Shown one piece after another: positions 1 through 11,647 of a stretch of DNA of 64,000 bases (the stretch's first letter is position 1; every line of letters begins with the position of its first letter). Both the position numbers and the translations under genes were made by a program. The stretch is from Alectoria sarmentosa (lineage: Eukaryota; Ascomycota; Lecanoromycetes; Lecanorales; Parmeliaceae), in assembly GCA_009733775.1 (NCBI GenBank), contig WOGZ01000134.1:22189-86188 (forward strand), written 5' to 3'. The notes under the pieces are model-generated. The model had not been told where the DNA came from. It worked only from the letters and a program-made list of their open reading frames with translations, and ran no database searches.

Positions 1-468
1 AAGTCAGACAACTTCCGGTCTATTTGCATACTATAGGTCGTAATGCTGAGGTAGCTGCTTACAGGTGACGAGGCCCTTGTAGAAGGGCTTGTCTGAGAGG
101 TCCTCGTAGTGCTTCTCGAGGTGTTCTTTTGAAGGAGAGACGAGCTTCATGGCTGCGAGCTTGTAGCTACATCTTGAATCAGCTCAATTGGCTTGTCTCA
201 GGGGTATGGTATGACTTGCCCTCGCTTCTCGAATCGTGAAATAATGTCGCCAATGAGTCCACGCTGGTAGGAGCAAGCTCAGTATCCGGTCAAGCCGAGC
301 CATTGGGCCTCAAGACAGCAGAACTGAGGAAGCCGTGAGTCAACTGCATACCTGGACGCCATCTGGCTTGATAGCAATGAATCTGTAGTCAATTGTGAGC
401 TGTACCGCCACCTAGCCCCTCCTTGTGGTCTGTCTGCCCTGTTGTACTTACGTCTGCTCGTTTGACAT
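1..468 (-). CDS. NDK1: nucleoside diphosphate kinase, 3' part beyond window
   Basis: Transfers the gamma phosphate between nucleoside triphosphates and diphosphates in the cytosol. Four exons can be read on the minus strand: 452-468, 352-382, 220-263 and 63-166, after which a GTAAGC donor opens an intron that runs off the left edge. The joined N-terminus is MSNEQTFIAIKPDGVQRG, then GLIGDIISRFEKRGYKLAAM, then a stretch ending in HYEDLSDKPFYKGLVT. This is the canonical NDK N-terminal domain with the IKPDGVQRG motif; the active-site histidine would lie in the missing part. The exons are tiny (17, 31, 44 and 104 nt) and join in frame. The third intron (167-219) has a GC donor, AGG|GCAAGT, with a TAG acceptor, so it is a GC-AG intron. 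Divergent from the glucosidase II gene. Confidence 0.9.
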
Positions 469-830
469 GATTGCAATTTTTTTCTGTTCTTCTTTGTATA
501 TATGCGATTGGCGAAGTAGGCCTTGCGTTTTGGCGTTGAGGTGCTTGTAGATGGGAGGATCTTTGGTGGAAGTTGAAATGCTTTCGTTCTCCATTTGGAT
601 TTATTGGTTTTCTTGGCGGGCTCGATTGGGTTGAGGGGCTCAGGGGTGGGTTGAGTGGGGGTCGGCCCGACGAACTTCCGTTATTAGGGGTTAAAGTACG
701 GTCAGCCATTCGGCACATACCGCTACTGTCCAGATGTTCAGCTGTTTGGTCCATCCCTGGTCTACATCCCATTTTTTTGGTCATTCCTTTGGCGTTGGGC
801 CTTACATTGTGGGGGGAACGTATGGTCACT

Positions 831-3800
831 ATGTTTTCAACTCAAAAATGGGGCCAATCGCTTCCCCTTCTTCTTCTGATTTTTTGTCTTTTCAGGTCAG
901 CATGTATGTATCTACCCTCCAGACGATCAGACCCCGTTTTGCTGATAGTGTGCACTTCCAGTCACCGTGAAGCACGAGGGATTTAAGACTTGCGAACAGT
1001 CCGGCTTCTGCAAGCGGAACAGAGCCTACGCAGACAATGTGGGAGTGCTGGGCAACTCGTGGACGTCTCCTTACTCACTCTCTACGAAAACCTTGAAGAT
1101 AGACAACGGACATATCACAGCGACATTGGTGAAGTTTCGGGGGGAAGGCGCCCCGGCTGTAGAGCTGCCTGTTCAAATTACATTCCTTCAATCTGGGGCA
1201 GCCAGGGTTACTGTTGATGAAAAGAAGCGACGACAAGGAGAAATTGAGCTTCGACATGGAAGCCGAGCTCGGAAAGAACGATATAATGAAGCGTCGAAAT
1301 GGGCTATCGTTGGCGGAGAGACGCCGGACAGGTCCGCCAAAACGGAAACTTTTTCGAAAGAGACAGCCGTGAATTATGGTCCCGACAATCGGTATAGGGC
1401 AGTCATAAGCCACTCTCCGTTCTCCATTGACTTCTTCCGGGACGACAGTTTACACGTGAAGCTCAATGGAAAGGGTTTGATGAACATGGAGCAGTGGAGG
1501 CCTAAGGTTGAGAAGCCGGAGAACATGGAAGATGAAGCGCCAAAAGAAGGGAGACAGCCAGTCGAGGAGGGCGAAGATGAAAGTACTTGGTGGGAGGAGA
1601 CATTTGGTGGAAACATCGACTCAAAACCCAAGGGTCCTGAAAGCATCGGACTGGACATTACGTTCCCTGGTTATCAGCACGTCTATGGCATACCAGGGCA
1701 TGCGAGCTCTCTGTCGTTGAAGCAAACTCGGTATGGACAGCATGGACGTTAAAACCATGGATTAACTGACATTTCGCAGGGGTGGGCCCGACGCTTACGA
1801 ACAACCATACCGATTATACAATAGCGACGTATTCGAATACGAGATGGACAGCCCTATGACATTGTATGGGGCTATCCCTTTCATGCAGGCCCATCGGAAG
1901 GACTCCACAGTGGGCGTTTTCTGGCTCAACGCTGCCGAGACCTGGATTGACATCGTCAAGCGAAAGGCATCAAGTAATCCGCTGAGTCTTGGTATTGGAG
2001 GCAAGATCGATACCGAAACTCACTGGTTCTCTGAGAGTGGCCTCCTAGATGTCTTCGTGTTCCTTGGCCCTACGCCCAAAGATGTTATTTCTCAGTACAG
2101 TGAGCTTACAGGATACACACAGCTTCCGCAGCAGTTTGCAATTGCGTACCACCAATGCAGATGGAACTATGTCACAGATGAAGATGTCAGGGACGTGGAC
2201 AAGAAGATGGACAGGGCCAGAATACCTTACGATGTGATCTGGCTCGACATCGAGTACACAGACGGCAAGAAATACTTCACTTGGGATGCTCATACGTTCC
2301 CAGATCCTCTAGGGATGGAAAAGCAATTAGACTCCCATGATAGGAAATTGGTCGTCATTATTGACCCACACATTAAGAACGAAGGCAATTACCCAGTGGT
2401 AGATGAGCTCAAGTCTAAATCCTTCGGTGTCAAGAACAAGGACAACAATCTTTACGAAGGCTGGTGTTGGCCAGGATCCTCACACTGGATCGACTGCTTC
2501 AACCCCGCCGCTCTCGAATGGTGGAAGTCTCTCTTCGCCTACTCATCTTTCACTGGTACGGCTGCAAATACCTTTGTCTGGAACGACATGAATGAACCCT
2601 CTGTCTTTAACGGACCAGAAACCACCATGCCAAAAGACAACATTCACCACGGCAACTGGGAACACCGTGACGTACATAACATCAACGGCATGACCTTCGT
2701 CAACGCCACCTACCACGCTCTCCTAGCTCGTGACCCCCCTGCCTCCCGCCGCCGCCCCTTTGTCCTCACCCGCTCCTACTACTCAGGCTCCCAACGCCTA
2801 GGCGCCATGTGGACCGGCGACAACCAAGCCGAATGGTCCCACCTTGCTGCCTCAATCCCCATGGTCCTGACCCTGAACATTGCCGGCTTCCCATTTGCTG
2901 GGGCGGATGTTGGCGGATTCTTCGGCAACCCGAGTAGAGAGCTTCTCACCCGTTGGTACCAGGCCGGCGCCTTCTATCCATTCTTCCGTGGGCACGCCCA
3001 CATCGACACTCGCCGGCGTGAACCATATCTCGCCGGCGAGCCCTACACATCCATCATAACACAAGCGCTACGTCTCCGTTACCAGCTGCTCCCAGCTTGG
3101 TATACAGCCTTCCACGCCGCCTCTGTCTCCGGTGTTCCCATACTCCAACCACATTATTACGCACACCCCGGTGACGAAGCAGCGTTCGCCATCGAAGACC
3201 AATTCTACCTCGGATCGACAGGCCTTCTTGCGAAACCGGTCGTCACAGAAGGCGCTGAGAGCGTCTCCATGTACCTGCCTCGTGGCGAGACATACTACGA
3301 TTATTTCACCTACACTACCCATATTGGCAGCGGCAGCACTATCACGATACCAGCCCCACTGGACAAGATCCCTCTCCTGATGAAAGCCGGCCATATCATC
3401 CCACGTAAGGACCGTCCACGTCGCAGCAGTGGCTTGATGCGCTGGGATCCCTTTACTTTGGTCATCACGCTTGGCAGCTATCGTGAAGCAGCAGGCGACC
3501 TCTACGTCGACGACGGCGAATCTTATGACTACGAAGACGGTGCCTACATCCACCGCCATTTTAGCTTCTCCTCTAGCACTCTTAAATCTAGCGACCTATC
3601 TGCCGATACTGACGTATCGAAGCCAAGCAAGAAGAGGAAGGCTTACCTTACAGCGATGACAGCTGTGCGTGTTGGGAAGATTGTTATTGTTGGTGCGCCG
3701 AAGGAATGGAAGGGGAGGAGCGAGGTGAAGGTTGAAGAAGGGGCGAAGCCGACGAGGACGGTGGGGATGAAGTGGTTTGAGGGTGAGAGAGGAGCGGCGA

Positions 3801-3862
3801 ATTGGGCTATTGTTAGGGATCCGGGAACGGAGATTGGGAATGGATGGACGATTGAATTTTAA
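831..3862 (+). CDS. ROT2: glucosidase II alpha subunit (GH31)
   Basis: ER enzyme that trims the inner alpha-1,3-glucoses from N-glycans during glycoprotein folding quality control. Three exons: 831-903, 962-1730, 1780-3862 (974 aa, normal for the family). Exon 1 carries a signal peptide (MFSTQKWGQSLPLLLLIFCL), joined in frame through a 58-nt intron (GTATGT donor) to the family start FTVKHEGFKTC. The second intron is 49 nt. GH31 signatures are present: WLDIEYTDG, the nucleophile motif WNDMNEPS (Asp about residue 550) and the acid/base motif WTGDN (Asp about residue 628). The middle of the protein has a charged insertion around 1500-1600, usual for the ER enzyme. A second ATG at 822 is in frame three codons upstream. 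No C-terminal ER-retention signal is visible; the family is held by its beta subunit, which is not in this window. Confidence 0.95.
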
Positions 3863-4283
3863 GACGACGGTTGAGAGAGTAGGATGATGAGAGTTTAGGG
3901 ATCGATGCCCCTCAGATGGGGATTCTAAAACGAGGCAATGTACAGTGAATGTACGCAATACACAGGATGTTTGGTTTGATACAAGGAATTTGATGGAGTT
4001 GAATGTTCATCATCAGGTCGCCTTATGCACATGTAGGTTCATCCGGTCCTCTACAATGGCTCGAAGATGAAAGATGAATTGACTGCTACTAGCAAACTAT
4101 TCTTTCTTTCTATGAAAATATCGTGAAACCACGCAAGGTGGGTATGAAGCCTCAAATCCTCGCCTTCGAAGATTTGAAGAATCGAAAACACCCTCGCTAT
4201 GCTAGCAATCAAGCAAATCACCATGCCATACCTAACAGCAATGGGTAATTGTCCCTGAATGTGTAAAGCTTTGAAAATGGTCA
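3863..4283. other. convergent 3' intergenic region
   Basis: About 420 bp between the stops of the glucosidase II gene (plus) and the SUMO protease gene (minus). It holds only the two 3' UTRs as far as I can see. One short open frame on the minus strand (4051-4284) has no start context or family resemblance. Confidence 0.6.
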
Positions 4284-7200
4284 TCAGTCATCAATTACAT
4301 GAACTTGGACTTCTTCCAGGTCCTTTGAAGCCTCCTTTGCAAACTTTTTGCCCCACTTTGACGGCTCATTGCTTTCCTCTCGCGATTCTGATGGTTTCTC
4401 AATCGTGAAAACCATATCCTCTTTCTCTGGTGCTTCCTGAACGTCTACTCGAGTTTCCCTGCCAGTTCTCCTACGCTTGAAGCGCTCATTACGCTCTCCT
4501 TGCGGGTCAAGCAGCCCTTGAATACTGTCAGAGATGGCAGCGATATTTGCGAGGACTGGTGCCGGATCCGGATTGGCAGTTGGAGCGATCGGAACTGGAT
4601 TATTCAGGATCTGCGCAAGTTTTCGAGATGTGTTGGAGTTCTGTGAGTCTGGGATCTCGCTCGGCAATTCAAGAGACTTTTCTTTCTCGAATGAAAGTGG
4701 AGTGGGATTGACTATCCTAGAGGAAGTCGATTCAGGGTAGCTCTGTTTCCCCGAGGAGAATGAAGGATAGATAACGCCTGTAGGAGCTGAACCCCTTCGC
4801 TGGCTCTGGCTGTCAACCATGATGACAGAGGGATCATCTCGTTGAACTGCTGGAGTCGCTGCATCGTATACTCCTAAAGTGGCATCGTCTGAATTATACA
4901 GGCGTTGATATTCTGCACTTTTTTGCATTGCTCGCTCGTTAGTCTGTAAGAGTTTCTCGAGCACATCATCTTGCTTGTCGAAACCCTCATCCTCACAGCG
5001 GCGGGCAGTCTCTAATGCTTCATTCCTTGTTTGTGGAATATCCAATAAAGAAGGCTCAGGCGCCTTACTTGTCGTGGCTAAGACTCTGTCTGCACGGTTG
5101 GCTTTACCAGGTTCCTTCTGGACGATCTTGGCTTGATCTGGAGCACGCGACGGGCTCGATTCCTGCTTCTTATCTCCCTTTTCAGCGGTCGTTCCCGACT
5201 TTTTAACGCTTTCTTCCCTCCGCTCGTTGGTTTGGATCTCATGCAGCTCTCGTACTTGATTGCGAATGCTTGCTCGTAGGTCGCCGGGTACAAGCTTTGA
5301 CCAGTCCTTTTCTCCGTGTGTTTGTTGGATGGTCTTCATGATGAAATCCTTGGGATCAGTCTCGAGACCGAGAAAATTGTCTACATAGCCGAGTAGGAAC
5401 ACGCCACAGTCCGAAAAATTGTCCTGTTGAGGAATCCGCTTTGCATTGATACCTTTGATCTGTGACTCCTCGAACTCCATGCCGCGCTTTGCCTTGGCCT
5501 CCTCGTGCAAATAGTCTTTTAGTATCCTGATAGTTTGGCCACGAGCTTGTCCGAGTGAGTCGAACGTTATTATAGCTGGTTTTCTTGGATCAGCCTTGGT
5601 AATTGGTGCTGGCAGCGACTTCCGCTTGCCCTTTCTGGACTTTTCTGCGGCTTTACGCCCTTCGTCTTGGTCCTCGATGGAATCTCCTGCCTCAAGGCCT
5701 TGTTCTTTGGGGGGCGCTGGACGATCCTCAGGTTCTTTAGGAGCGGCAAATTCCGGCATAGTATCTTCGATCTGGGAATCAAGCATCTCCTTGTCTTCGG
5801 AGTTTGGACGTGCCTTTTCCGGACCTCTGGTGTCGAAGAGACCTAATGCGTCGCCCGCAGGCAATCGGGCCTCGTGTTCTAAGCTCATTTGTGAAAACGA
5901 ATTCCTTGTCTCCCTTTCGTTTGGCTCCTTCGCGCTTGGGACGAAGATTTGGGACTCGTTACTACCCGGCTGATTTGCGGAACGTGATGCACGCTCTTCG
6001 CTCTGGCTATCTTCTTGCTTTGGTATGGCGCCACCATCTTCGATTGGCGAGGTAGCCTCATCCTCGAGCAATGCCAAGTCGCGGTCCAGTGCGGGCAGAT
6101 TGCAAATGATGGCAAGGTACCAATGGGCCTGTTCATTAATTGGGACTATGATGTAGTCGTAGGTAAAAAGATCCACGGATCTAGTCCACTTCTGAACACC
6201 CTCGTAGTTGAAACGCTTTTTGCCTTTGTGAGTATTCGTCAAAGTTGCGAAGAAAAATGTGTTGAAGAAGTACACCCTCTTGGCAAGTTCTGGTCTCTCT
6301 TCCTCAAGTCTTTGTTCGAGGTAGCGTAGGTAAAAGCCAATGAGGTTGTCATTGAGAAATTCGCCTTCATCCAGACGTTCAAGATCGGACCACTCCACAG
6401 TGGTCTTCTTCTTGCCAATCTTGGGGTACGTCAAAGGCCTTTTCCAGGGGTCACCCAAACCGTGTCTCACAGAGTACTTTTCTTTCTCGGGTACTCCATC
6501 CAATCCTGAGAGGACACTCTCACCGTCGTGGACACCTGAGTTTCTGGTCGATCGCCGTAGATTCAGGTGCTCGTTATGGGCTGGCTTGAGCTTTGCAAAG
6601 ATTCTCTTAATATCGTTTCCCTCTGGGAGTCCATTGGGCAATGCTGGCATGCGCGTTTCGACCCGTTCAGCGGCCATACCAGTATCATGGGTGGCATTGA
6701 GTACCAGCTCATCGACTATCGAAGGCTTTGACGGCTGGCGGCTGGCCTTGTTAGTATCCGATGGCGGTAGGTACTTGCCAGAATCGTTGCGTTCTCTGAT
6801 ATAGGTGGTTATTTCTACCTCTTCCAGTCTATAGCTATTTGTGGTACCATGTAAAGTGCGCAGCTCTGATCGTCTTTTCTCAAAGATTTTTTGCATGTGT
6901 TCACTAGTTGTGCTGTCAGATTTGGTGCATGACAACTCGCTCAAGTGCCAGAAGTACACACCTAGTCTTGCTAAGTACGGGGAAAGAATCCGACTTCTGT
7001 AGCCGATGAAGTAGAACTTGGACATCGCGCTCAGACGCGAATTCGAGATCCAGGACGTTGTCTTCCGTCCCGCTTCTCGACGATTCCAGGCGTACCCTGA
7101 CTCCCGAGTGTTCCCACAAGATTTTTCTCAATTTCAGCGGCTGAATTCGAAGACTGCTGTGGGTGGTATGAATACGCGAGCCACGCATCTGGATATAGTA

Positions 7201-8436
7201 TTCTTCCTGTTTCTGGTCGTGCACAAGGCCAATATCTTCGTTCTTGTAAAGATTTCCCGGAAGGCTGATTGCAGCAAGAGCAATGGACCACGGCGGCTTT
7301 GCCTCTTGATCAAGAGGATTTGGACGGGAGGGACGTCCACCATTTCGACTCTTGGCATTGGAGCTGGGAAAATCCGACTTTATTGTGCTCGGTGCCCAGA
7401 CTGCAAGATCGTCCGTGGGAGACGTACCTTTAAGGGTTGAGGACGAGTGCTTCGAAGGACTATTCGAACGCATGTCTTTGGCGGTAAAAACGGCATCCGG
7501 ATCTGCGTTCTGCCCAACAGTCGTTGGAGCTGATTGCAGTTCATCCGCATCGGAGCTGGCATTGACATCTGAACCACGACGCGTACCGTCCGCAGCAACG
7601 AATTTCTGTGCAAGGCCTGGAGATTTTCCTTTGTTTGAGTCTTGATTGATAAGCTTCTGCTTGACATTGCCATTCGCTCGCGGTGTAGGAAGCTTAGGCT
7701 TGTTGAAATAAGGGGATTTAGTTGGGTTGGCTCGCTCTTTAGGTAGCTTAGAAGTGTTTGAACTGGTCCCATTAGTCATGGGATGTGGCTGCCTAGCCGT
7801 ACCCCGATATGCAGGACGAAGGGTATCTTTCGAATTGGTGTTGATGGTTTGTGACTCATCTCCTGATATGTCTATCGGATTGGACATTGACGAACGTTTC
7901 GGTGATGAAGGAAGCAGGTCTAAGTCAGCCTGGTAGTTGCAGTCGTCACCATGACGCTGCTTCTTACTTTTCGGTTTACTGTTCGGATTACTGTCCATCA
8001 ATCTCTCCACCTTTCTGTATTCGAAGGACCCATTTCTCTTCATTGGGTGGCCTGATGCCTGGCTGTTTACAGAAGCAGAGGGAGCTCGACTAGAGAGGTG
8101 ACTGGTGCCTTGGCTAGCGTGGAAGGATATTGCGTGGGGAGAAATTTGATCCAAAGGGTCTGTCTCTCCTGAGCTCGCCGGGCTGGCCTGGTGATCTAGC
8201 TTCCGTCGTTTTGCTGAAGGGGGCGTAGGAAGGGTGTCGTCCCGCTCACTCGTGTTTGATAAAGAGTACACGTTGCTCCCTTTATGTACCTCCACTGCTA
8301 GAACGTGTTGAGTTCCGCCTCTTGGGTTTAGCACTGTCTTCCGATTCACTGCTGAGCCAGTGGCGATTGGAACCCTAGAGAGAGTGTTCCTTGGCTGAGG
8401 TCCCCTTGGAATGATCTTTGGTCCGTCAGCATTCAT
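4284..8436 (-). CDS. Ulp2/SENP6-7-type SUMO protease (C48 peptidase)
   Basis: Cysteine protease expected to remove SUMO, or trim SUMO chains, in the nucleus. Two exons: 6962-8436 and 4284-6912, joined across a 49-nt intron (GTGTGT...GACAG); 1367 aa from the ATG at 8436. The first half is low-complexity and basic. The protease domain starts near EWSDLERLDEGEFLNDNLIG. The catalytic triad is visible: His in EQAHWYLAI (about residue 755), Asp in ITFDSLGQ (about 943) and Cys in NFSDCGVFLLG (about 994). Between His and Asp lies an acidic insertion of roughly 190 residues, the hallmark of the Ulp2/SENP6/SENP7 branch rather than Ulp1. The extreme C-terminus VQVHVIDD and the internal PSVIMVDS look like SUMO-interacting motifs. 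The start is uncertain: an upstream open frame at 8465-8704 could be a first exon, joined by a 49-nt intron (8416-8464, GTTGGT donor) ending before IIPRGPQP. Confidence 0.87.
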
Positions 8437-8704
8437 TAGAGTCACCGACCAGACATAAACCAACCTTTCCGAACATACCACTGTGCCTGGTTACTGGTTT
8501 TGCAATGGAAACAGCATCTGGATCATCTCTCCTAGAAGATCCAATTAGTAACTTGTAAAGGGCCTCAAATAAGTGAAGATGTTCATACCCTGAACCTCCT
8601 AAAAGTCGCACCTCGTCCTCAGCAGAGGCGGAAAGCTGATTAGGGTAAGCTCTTTTTTCCGCTTCTGCGTTGGAAACTTGTCGAAAGCGGGACATCCGAT
8701 CCAC

Positions 8705-9475
8705 TTCTGGCAGATGCGACTGGGTCGAACTTTCTCCAGCATTGAGATGAGTGTCAGGGTGTCAGGGTGCGATGTTTTGACTGGTCAAGGTGCAAGTGGA
8801 AATATCGAATTGTGTAGGTGGAATGATAACTGCTAAAGGACTTGATGCAAGAAGACATCAAGCGCCGGGACTTACCGAGAGCCGCTTCGTCACTTTTGTT
8901 AGTGCTTCTGATACCACGAACATCCATAGATTTAGCAGCTATAGACCTGGTGTCCGGAGTCTTTGGACCAATGATGAGACACATGTGGAAAGTAGAAATT
9001 TTCAATCAATGGTTGTGACAATGGGAAGCTCAAGCAAATGACACACGTTGAAAATGTAACATCAGACAGAGACTGAGGATGGCCAGTTGCACTTCGCATA
9101 TTCTAGCTGCATCAAAGATGGGTCATGAACGTGTCAGAGGGGTCGGAGACCGGAAAGATCGAAAGTGGGAACTTGGTGGACAAAGATTAGAGTCAGGCAG
9201 CAGGACTACAATGAATCAACTGGGGGAAGCACGATAATTCATTGCCTCAAATCACTCTCGTGGGCGCTGCCTTCCATGGAAATTCTCACAGATCAATCAT
9301 GTGATTGTGGCCTGTGGATTGTGGACTGAATGAGTTACAACTATCCGACCTGGAAAGTGTAGTACTAGTACAGGATAGAGTCCAGTCAACACTCATCGAA
9401 AATGCAAAACATCGTGGCTGCGCTAACGACATACATGCAATCGCTTTGGAACTCATCACTTATTGTACATGGAGA
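8705..9475. other. intergenic, no gene seen
   Basis: Nearly 800 bp between the 5' end of the SUMO protease gene and the 3' end of the eIF4E2 gene. Only short open frames with no recognisable protein. It presumably carries the protease promoter and the eIF4E2 3' UTR. A directly repeated gtgtcagggt lies at 8750-8768. Confidence 0.5.
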
Positions 9476-10662
9476 TCATGCTGCTGTTCCCTTTAACTTC
9501 TCCGGAGCCAAATCTTCATTGATGGTCTCCCTCCTCTTGCCTTGGCCGTGATGTGGTCCAGACCCAGTGCCCTTCTCATGGCGCGCTTGATCGATCGCTG
9601 AGCGTTGAGCTATGCTGTCGTCGTGGCTTTTCCAGACGATGTTGGTGTCTGCGGGGAAAGCGAGCAGGCGCTTAATCGTCTCACTAGAGAATAGGACGTC
9701 AATCAATAAACCCATCGCTGTATAGAGAAGCTGGAATCTACGGACCGAATCTTGATGTTGCGCCCACCGTCAATCCTCGTCCAGACACTAAGCACATCCT
9801 CGCCGCTTCTCACACTCAACACAGCACCACAGACCTCCTCGCCAGCCTCGGCAAATTGATCGCCCACAATTGCCAGCAGCAAGTCCTCCCAGTATCTGTC
9901 CGAGACACCTTTCTTCAGCCTGATGATCCATTTGCCTCCTCTCTTGTTCTCGTCGTCCTCCCATACTGGCCTAATGCCTTTCTTGAAGATGTGATAGTCC
10001 GAGACTGAGGGTAAGGTTGATGGTCGCTTGAGGTGGGTGTAGACCGTCCAGAACGCCTCGACACTGGAGAAATATGCGAGAGGTATAGTGGATTTTTCGT
10101 AGTCGGAGTATTTAGAAGTTGGGGGTCGGTACCATACGATCCAAGTGGACTTAAGAGAATGCTGTGAAGACGTAATGGATGACTTGTTGTTCAGGGATGA
10201 TGTTGAGAGGTTCGTCTTGACATCTGACCCAGCGCTGTCTTTCTCCTTCTCCTGCTTCTCGCCAGCTGCAGTCGTAGGCGTGGAGTTGCCGAAGTCAAGA
10301 GACGTTCCTGGAGTCCTCGGTGTCTTCGCAGAAGAACCAAAGGATGCAAAAGCTCCAGATCCAAGACCGAAAGCGGACGAAGCACCGCTGATAGGTGAAG
10401 CAGCATTCGTGGTTGTTAAGGGAGCAATGCCATTGAATGGATTGGATTTACTGCTGAAAGACCCTTCCCCGCCGCCAAAGCGCTTCGCAGGTTGGTAGAG
10501 ACGAGAGTTGTCAGACCTGGTGGTTTCTTTGTTGGCGCTGTTTGAGTTGGAGGTGGAGAGAGAAAGCTTGCTGGAGCTGTGTGCAATACGCAAAGTTAGT
10601 GATTGGTAGTGGTTGGTGCTGGTGTAGGCTTACTTCGACCGGCGCTGCCACAAATTGTCCAT
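9476..10662 (-). CDS. class II eIF4E / 4E-HP cap-binding protein
   Basis: Binds the mRNA cap; the 4E-HP class usually represses translation because it binds eIF4G poorly. Three exons: 10634-10662, 9746-10576, 9476-9683; 355 aa. The 29-nt first exon encodes MDNLWQRRSN and joins in frame to SSKLSLSTSNS across a 57-nt intron; the second intron (9684-9745, 62 nt) has a GTCCGT donor. Residues 1-145 are Ser/Gly-rich and disordered. The eIF4E fold begins at STWIVWYRPP and contains SSVEAFWTVY and RPVWEDDENKRGGKWIIRL. The position of the first cap-stacking Trp is occupied by Tyr (SDYEKS), as in 4E-HP, while the second Trp is kept (VWEDD). The tail after NIVWKSHD is basic and Gly/His-rich. The tRNA-Lys gene lies upstream on the same strand. 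Confidence 0.93.
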
Positions 10663-11347
10663 GAATATTAAAGAAGCGGACAATGGGGACTGTAGGAATT
10701 CGAAGGACCCAAATAATGTTGCATGCGCTTCTTTGCCAAAATGCGAGTATGAACTCGAGTCACAATGGCTGAGTCGGTCCTTGGAGAGTCTTGGATCTGT
10801 TAGGCTTGTATTGCAGGCTAAGGAGAATTTTCGAGGTTTATGGTTGAAGTAGAGCGTATGTTTCGGAGGTGTTCAGACTCTATGCATACAAATAATGAAA
10901 TCGTTGGAGCAAACATTGATTCTCGAGTCTACATTTTTGCCGGTCAGGTACAGCGGTAGCGGCGGCTGTAGTCTTCGCGCTTGGCGTTTTTAGCCGCGAT
11001 AAATAATCTCTCCGATCGGCAAATTTTTTCCCTTTCTTTCAACCAAGACCACCAACTCAAATCATCCCAGCTCGAGCTCAATTCTCACTCGGCTGGCGAT
11101 TCCGATGCGTAGGTCGAGAAGACGCTCCACCCGCTTCTAAAACCGTCATCACGAGGGCCGCCTGGTGCGAGCTTCCCATGATGCGATGACGACCTATATG
11201 TCGGGACATATCTTCTGTGACGAACTTGGGTACGATTAGACCCTTTGATCAGTGGAGAAGAGCTGCGGTCAGATACCGTCAGCCCAAAGGATCTCGAGCG
11301 CTTACCTGTATGGCCCACCAAGTAGGGAAAGAACATGACTCACGATT
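10663..11347. other. intergenic, probable eIF4E2 promoter
   Basis: About 680 bp upstream of the eIF4E2 start and downstream of the tRNA-Lys terminator. No coding frame with family resemblance. The stretch 11025-11045 is pyrimidine-rich on the plus strand; nothing else stands out. Confidence 0.5.
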
Positions 11348-11357
11348 AAAAAAAAAA
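11348..11357 (-). terminator. T10 run, probable Pol III terminator of tRNA-Lys
   Basis: Ten consecutive T on the minus strand, starting 22 nt after the discriminator base of the tRNA-Lys. It is the first run of four or more T on that strand after the tRNA start; neither the tRNA pieces nor the four intervening segments contain TTTT. This is what a Pol III transcript spanning the whole interrupted gene would need. Confidence 0.7.
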
Positions 11358-11407
11358 GAACAGCGAAAGAGCAATGTTCAGCCCAATGCGGGGGTCGAAC
11401 CCGCAAC

Positions 11408-11460
11408 CTATTCCGCCGTTAGGATTTAGTTTCATCCAATGACTGGTCCCTGACATGTAC
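11408..11460 (-). other. tRNA-Lys intron-like segment 4 (53 nt)
   Basis: Starts GTACATGTC, has AACTAAAT and TCCTAACG as possible branch sites, and ends GGAATAG. It sits between tRNA nt 45 and 46 in the variable loop. The flanks CAAG|GTT resemble a classic proto-splice site. Confidence 0.8.
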
Positions 11461-11478
11461 CTTGTGATTAAGAGTCAC

Positions 11479-11527
11479 CTGTTACTCGTCAGACTTTGTT
11501 ACACTCTGATTGTTGGGTATATCTCAC
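11479..11527 (-). other. tRNA-Lys intron-like segment 3 (49 nt)
   Basis: Starts GTGAGATATACCC, has AGTCTGACG as likely branch site, and ends GTAACAG. It sits between tRNA nt 27 and 28, after the first base of the anticodon stem. Confidence 0.8.
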
Positions 11528-11537
11528 ACGCTCTACC

Positions 11538-11588
11538 CTTTTTTTCCTGTTAGTAATAACGACAAATATTCGGTGAAGTAGTCCTTAC
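11538..11588 (-). other. tRNA-Lys intron-like segment 2 (51 nt)
   Basis: Starts GTAAGGACT, has a textbook TACTAAC branch site, and ends in an A-run followed by G (AAAAAAAG). It sits between tRNA nt 17 and 18 in the D loop, directly before the conserved GG, and further splits the A-box. Only one placement of its ends gives both a GT..AG segment and the correct eight-base D loop. Confidence 0.82.
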
Positions 11589-11595
11589 GATTGAG

Positions 11596-11647
11596 CTAGA
11601 GCACCAGTCAATGAAGGAATTGAGAAATCCGATTGGATAGTCCTCAC
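11596..11647 (-). other. tRNA-Lys intron-like segment 1 (52 nt)
   Basis: Starts GTGAGGACT, ends GCTCTAG, with a possible branch site CATTGACTG about 14 nt from the 3' end. It sits between tRNA nt 10 and 11, inside the first strand of the D stem, and splits the A-box. Confidence 0.8.

Noticed and set aside
573..986. 137-aa frame upstream of glucosidase II
   Set aside because: Only its last part (from 831 to 903) is coding, as the signal-peptide exon; the rest is 5' leader.
8426..8704. Open frame upstream of the SUMO protease, as a separate gene
   Set aside because: Too short and no family. It is better treated as a possible first exon of the protease, through a 49-nt intron, and is mentioned there.
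11217..11429. Open frame overlapping the tRNA 3' block
   Set aside because: It crosses the tRNA T arm on the opposite strand; no protein resemblance.
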